From an uncultured Hyphomicrobiales bacterium (GTDB taxonomy: Bacteria; Pseudomonadota; Alphaproteobacteria; Rhizobiales; Beijerinckiaceae): a DNA stretch of 8,498 bases. The notes beneath the pieces were generated by a model that ran no database searches, was not told the origin of the DNA, and was given only the letters and a program-made list of their open reading frames with translations. Every line of letters starts with the position of its first letter. The stretch's first letter is position 1. Both the position numbers and the translations under genes were made by a program. Positions 6,842 through 8,498 of this stretch are shown piece after piece. The stretch covers positions 1 through 8,498 of the forward strand of contig CAIVAX010000378.1 of NCBI GenBank assembly GCA_903903935.1. The letters run 5' to 3'.

Positions 6842-6894
6842 GAGCAAGGCCCCTGCAAGAGGAGCAGGAGCGAGCGATCTTCACGGCATGCAAG

Positions 6895-7716
6895 TTACAG
6901 TTTCAATTTGAAGTTTCTATTCACATCCTTGTAGAGCAAATAGCGGAATCGGCCTGGGCCACCAGCGTAACAAGCTTGCGGACAAAAGGCGCGCAGCCAC
7001 ATGAAATCACCCGCCTCAACCTCGACCCAATCTTGATTGAGGCGATAAACAGCCTTGCCTTCCAGCACATAAAGACCGTGTTCCATCACATGCGTTTCAG
7101 CAAAGGGAATGACGGCGCCAGGCTCAAAGGTGACAATGTTCACATGCATATCATGGCGCATATCAGCAGGATCAACAAAGCGGCTGGTTTTCCAGCGCCC
7201 CTGCGTATCGGGCATTTCAGCTGGCGTGATTAGGCTCTCATGCGTCACGAAGGGCTCGGGATGATCAAGGCCTTTGACCGCCTCAAAGGCCTTTCGGATC
7301 CAATGAAACTGCGCAATCTCAGCCGACTTATTCTGGATCGTCCACGCACATCCTGCCGGCACATAAACATAAGAGCCTGCAGTGAGCTTGTGATCTTGTC
7401 CCGCTAGATGCAAATCAAGCGCGCCTGTCACAACAAATAAAATGCATTGTGCCTCAGTATCTGTTTCAGGCTGATCGCTGCCCCCGCCCGGTGAGACTTC
7501 CATAATGGTTTGCGAAAATGTTTCCGCAAAACCCGATAAAGGCCGCGCCAAAACCCAGCCTCTGGTCTTTGACCAGAATGGAAAAGCACTGGTGACAATA
7601 TCGCGCATCACACCTTTGGGAATGACGGCATAGGCTTGCGTAAACATAGCGCGACTGGTGAGCAGATCCGTTTGCGGAGGATGCCCACCTTGCACAAAAT
7701 GATAGGGACTTGTCAT
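6895..7716 (-). CDS. allE: (S)-ureidoglycine aminohydrolase (bicupin)
   Basis: A 273-residue bicupin that hydrolyses (S)-ureidoglycine to (S)-ureidoglycolate and ammonia, the step after allantoate amidohydrolase in purine ureide breakdown. The N-terminal cupin spans roughly 55-130 and the C-terminal cupin 190-265. The C-terminal cupin has the family's manganese ligands: Glu207 and His209 in AETH, His213 in MEHG and Gln247 in CPQACY, set in HGLYVLEGKAVYRLN and FRYLLYKDVNRN. These closely match characterised YlbA/UGHY proteins. The start is firm: AAGAGGA (7727-7721 on this strand) stands four bases before the ATG. It lies 21 bases behind the ureidoglycolate lyase gene and is the next enzyme upstream in the pathway, so one operon is likely. 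Convergent with the decarboxylase-like gene, with a 53-base gap. Also called ylbA/uglA in other genomes. Confidence 0.9.
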   Translation of the reverse strand: MTSPYHFVQGGHPPQTDLLTSRAMFTQAYAVIPKGVMRDIVTSAFPFWSKTRGWVLARPLSGFAETFSQTIMEVSPGGGSDQPETDTEAQCILFVVTGALDLHLAGQDHKLTAGSYVYVPAGCAWTIQNKSAEIAQFHWIRKAFEAVKGLDHPEPFVTHESLITPAEMPDTQGRWKTSRFVDPADMRHDMHVNIVTFEPGAVIPFAETHVMEHGLYVLEGKAVYRLNQDWVEVEAGDFMWLRAFCPQACYAGGPGRFRYLLYKDVNRNFKLKL

Positions 7717-7737
7717 CTGATCCTCTTGATCATGTCA

Positions 7738-8232
7738 TCAGCTGAGTTGAACATATAAGGGTTGGGAGAGAATGACCTCTTCTAAATTCACACCCTCGCC
7801 CTTGCGGTCGATAATCATAAACTCGCTGTTGGGGTCCAGCACAAGCAAAGGATGATGCCAGACATTGCGGGCATAATTCACGCCCTGACAGCCCAAAGCC
7901 AAAAAGGCCCGATAAGTCTGCGGATCTTTGGGATCATCACACACAACAATAAGCCAGGGTCGATCCTGCAAAGGATAAAACAACTGACTCCCCAAAGGAT
8001 GCCGCTCCATCAGCTCTATCACAATAGGATTGGGACGCGGCTGCGCCTTGAAAAGAGCCAATGTGACTTCGCCTGATTGCTGCGCCACATCAATATGCGC
8101 AGGCAGGGCCAGACGCTGAGCATAGCCTTGATTGATCAAAATTGGTTCACTGGCGCGCGCATCAATCACCTCGCCAAAGGCAGTGAAGGCTTCAGCACTC
8201 AGAGGTTCGATCTTCAAAAAAAATTGGGTCAC
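7738..8232 (-). CDS. allA: Ureidoglycolate lyase (AllA type)
   Basis: A 164-residue enzyme splitting (S)-ureidoglycolate into glyoxylate and urea, the last step of the ureide route. Family motifs are SAEAFTAFGEVIDA (12-25), ELMERHPLGSQLFYPL (73-88) and GVNYARNVWHHPLLVL (117-132); the length matches known AllA proteins (about 160-165). The start is uncertain. GTG at 8232 is chosen because the protein then begins right at the family's first strand (TQFFLKIEPLSAEAF); an in-frame TTG at 8253 would add seven residues. Neither has a clear Shine-Dalgarno, and no in-frame ATG exists before an in-frame stop at 8257-8259. That stop belongs to the puuD remnant, in the same frame, so translation may once have been coupled to the gene now broken by the insertion. 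Followed by allE. Confidence 0.9.
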   Translation of the reverse strand: MTQFFLKIEPLSAEAFTAFGEVIDARASEPILINQGYAQRLALPAHIDVAQQSGEVTLALFKAQPRPNPIVIELMERHPLGSQLFYPLQDRPWLIVVCDDPKDPQTYRAFLALGCQGVNYARNVWHHPLLVLDPNSEFMIIDRKGEGVNLEEVILSQPLYVQLS

Positions 8233-8256
8233 TTTGGGTTCATCAAATTGCAATGC

Positions 8257-8356
8257 TCATAATGTGGCCAACCATCGGCCAAGAGTTTGGCGCTCTTGTG
8301 ATGTCATCTGCGTGAGATTATTGGGCGGCATGGCATGAGTGATTACAGCATGCAAT
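8257..8356 (-). pseudogene. puuD: 3' remnant of a membrane urate oxidase (PuuD-like), cytochrome c tail
   Basis: An open frame runs from the putative IS edge to a TGA at 8259-8257. Its ~33 codons include AVITHAMPPNNLTQMTSQE and RQTLGRWLATL. The pattern H-AMPP-N-LT-MT-xER-LGRW is the C-terminus of a cytochrome c domain, with the Met of AMPP as probable haem ligand, and closely resembles the tail of PuuD, the membrane urate oxidase of alphaproteobacteria and pseudomonads (urate to 5-hydroxyisourate). The position just before allA and allE supports urate oxidase over other c-type cytochromes. The frame stops resembling the family at the IS boundary, so the gene looks cut by insertion. The rest could lie beyond the IS; that part is outside the window. 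Confidence 0.65.
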
Positions 8357-8498
8357 TGTCCAGCCCCCTTTTTATGTACCAGTGATTTGTGGATTTACTA
8401 AGCATGTCTCGGGGACCGGCGGTCGCATGCCGAGGGCGTGATGGGGCCGGATATGGTTATATTGTTTGAGCCATTGATTGATGACAGTTTGGGCCTGG
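8357..8498 (-). mobile_element. End of an IS3-like insertion sequence (continues past the window)
   Basis: The right edge of the window holds the 3' end of a transposase gene and a candidate terminal inverted repeat starting TGTCCAGCCCCCTTTTTATG (8357-8376). It opens with the TG dinucleotide and C-rich block common to IS3-family ends. The exact boundary is inferred from where urate-oxidase-like coding stops; a second possible edge, TGTACC, is at 8375-8380. The other end and target duplication are not visible. Confidence 0.7.
8372..8498 (-). CDS. IS3-like transposase (OrfB-type integrase core), C-terminal end only
   Basis: The last 41 codons of a DDE transposase; the gene begins beyond the window. 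The residues INQWLKQYNHIRPHHALG followed by MRPPVPET match the highly conserved C-terminus of the rve_3 integrase core of IS3/IS481-superfamily transposases (W-x-x-YN-x-x-RPH-x-x-LG-x-x-PP). The protein ends with VNPQITGT and a TAA at 8374-8372, about 15 bases inside the putative IS edge. It is transcribed in the same direction as the ureide genes behind it. Whether the transposase is intact cannot be judged here, and the catalytic DDE residues lie outside the window. Confidence 0.85.
   Translation of the reverse strand, partial: QAQTVINQWLKQYNHIRPHHALGMRPPVPETCLVNPQITGT

Noticed and set aside
6846..6870. Short inverted repeat (CCTGC/GCAGG) between the convergent genes as a terminator
   Set aside because: Stem of only about five bases and no T-run on either strand.
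8342..8362. Outward promoter at the IS tip (TGGACA at 8362-8357 and TGTAAT at 8347-8342 on the - strand)
   Set aside because: The hexamers resemble -35 and -10 but are only nine bases apart, too close for sigma70, and no other -10 fits a 16-18 base spacer.

Overview
The window looks like a chromosomal segment of an alphaproteobacterium, probably Hyphomicrobiales/Rhizobiales-like. The reasons are the gene order phoR ... pstB-phoU-phoB, Pho-box promoters with 11-bp period half-sites, and moderate GC. The sequence alone does not give a genus.

Left part (1-3216): a phosphate-starvation block on the + strand. It holds the C-terminal end of the sensor kinase PhoR (cut by the window edge), a 422-base spacer with a well-formed Pho box and -10 element, then pstB (ATPase of the high-affinity phosphate transporter), phoU and phoB. 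In related bacteria pstS, pstC and pstA normally sit between phoR and pstB. Here all three are absent, but the Pho promoter that would drive them is still in place just after phoR.

Middle (3217-4633): a stretch with a triple Pho half-site array, followed by a secreted calcineurin-like metallophosphoesterase that is very probably part of the same Pho regulon and ends at a strong terminator. Next, also on + (4767-6841), comes a two-gene unit: an ornithine cyclodeaminase/mu-crystallin family protein that appears to lack the usual catalytic aspartate, and a cytoplasmic protein related to 4,5-dihydroxyphthalate decarboxylase and NMT1-type binding proteins. Their substrate is unknown.

Right part (6895-8498): a purine-ureide catabolism block on the - strand. 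Read in its direction of transcription it holds the last ~33 codons of a membrane urate oxidase with a cytochrome c tail (puuD-like), then ureidoglycolate lyase (allA-type), then (S)-ureidoglycine aminohydrolase (allE/ylbA-type bicupin). The puuD remnant abuts the end of an IS3-like insertion sequence, whose transposase C-terminus runs off the window. The simplest reading is that the IS has inserted into, and cut, the urate oxidase gene.

No tRNA, rRNA, CRISPR array or phage gene was seen. The two most notable points are the phosphate operon lacking its transporter core behind an intact Pho promoter, and the urate oxidase gene cut by an insertion sequence upstream of intact ureide genes.
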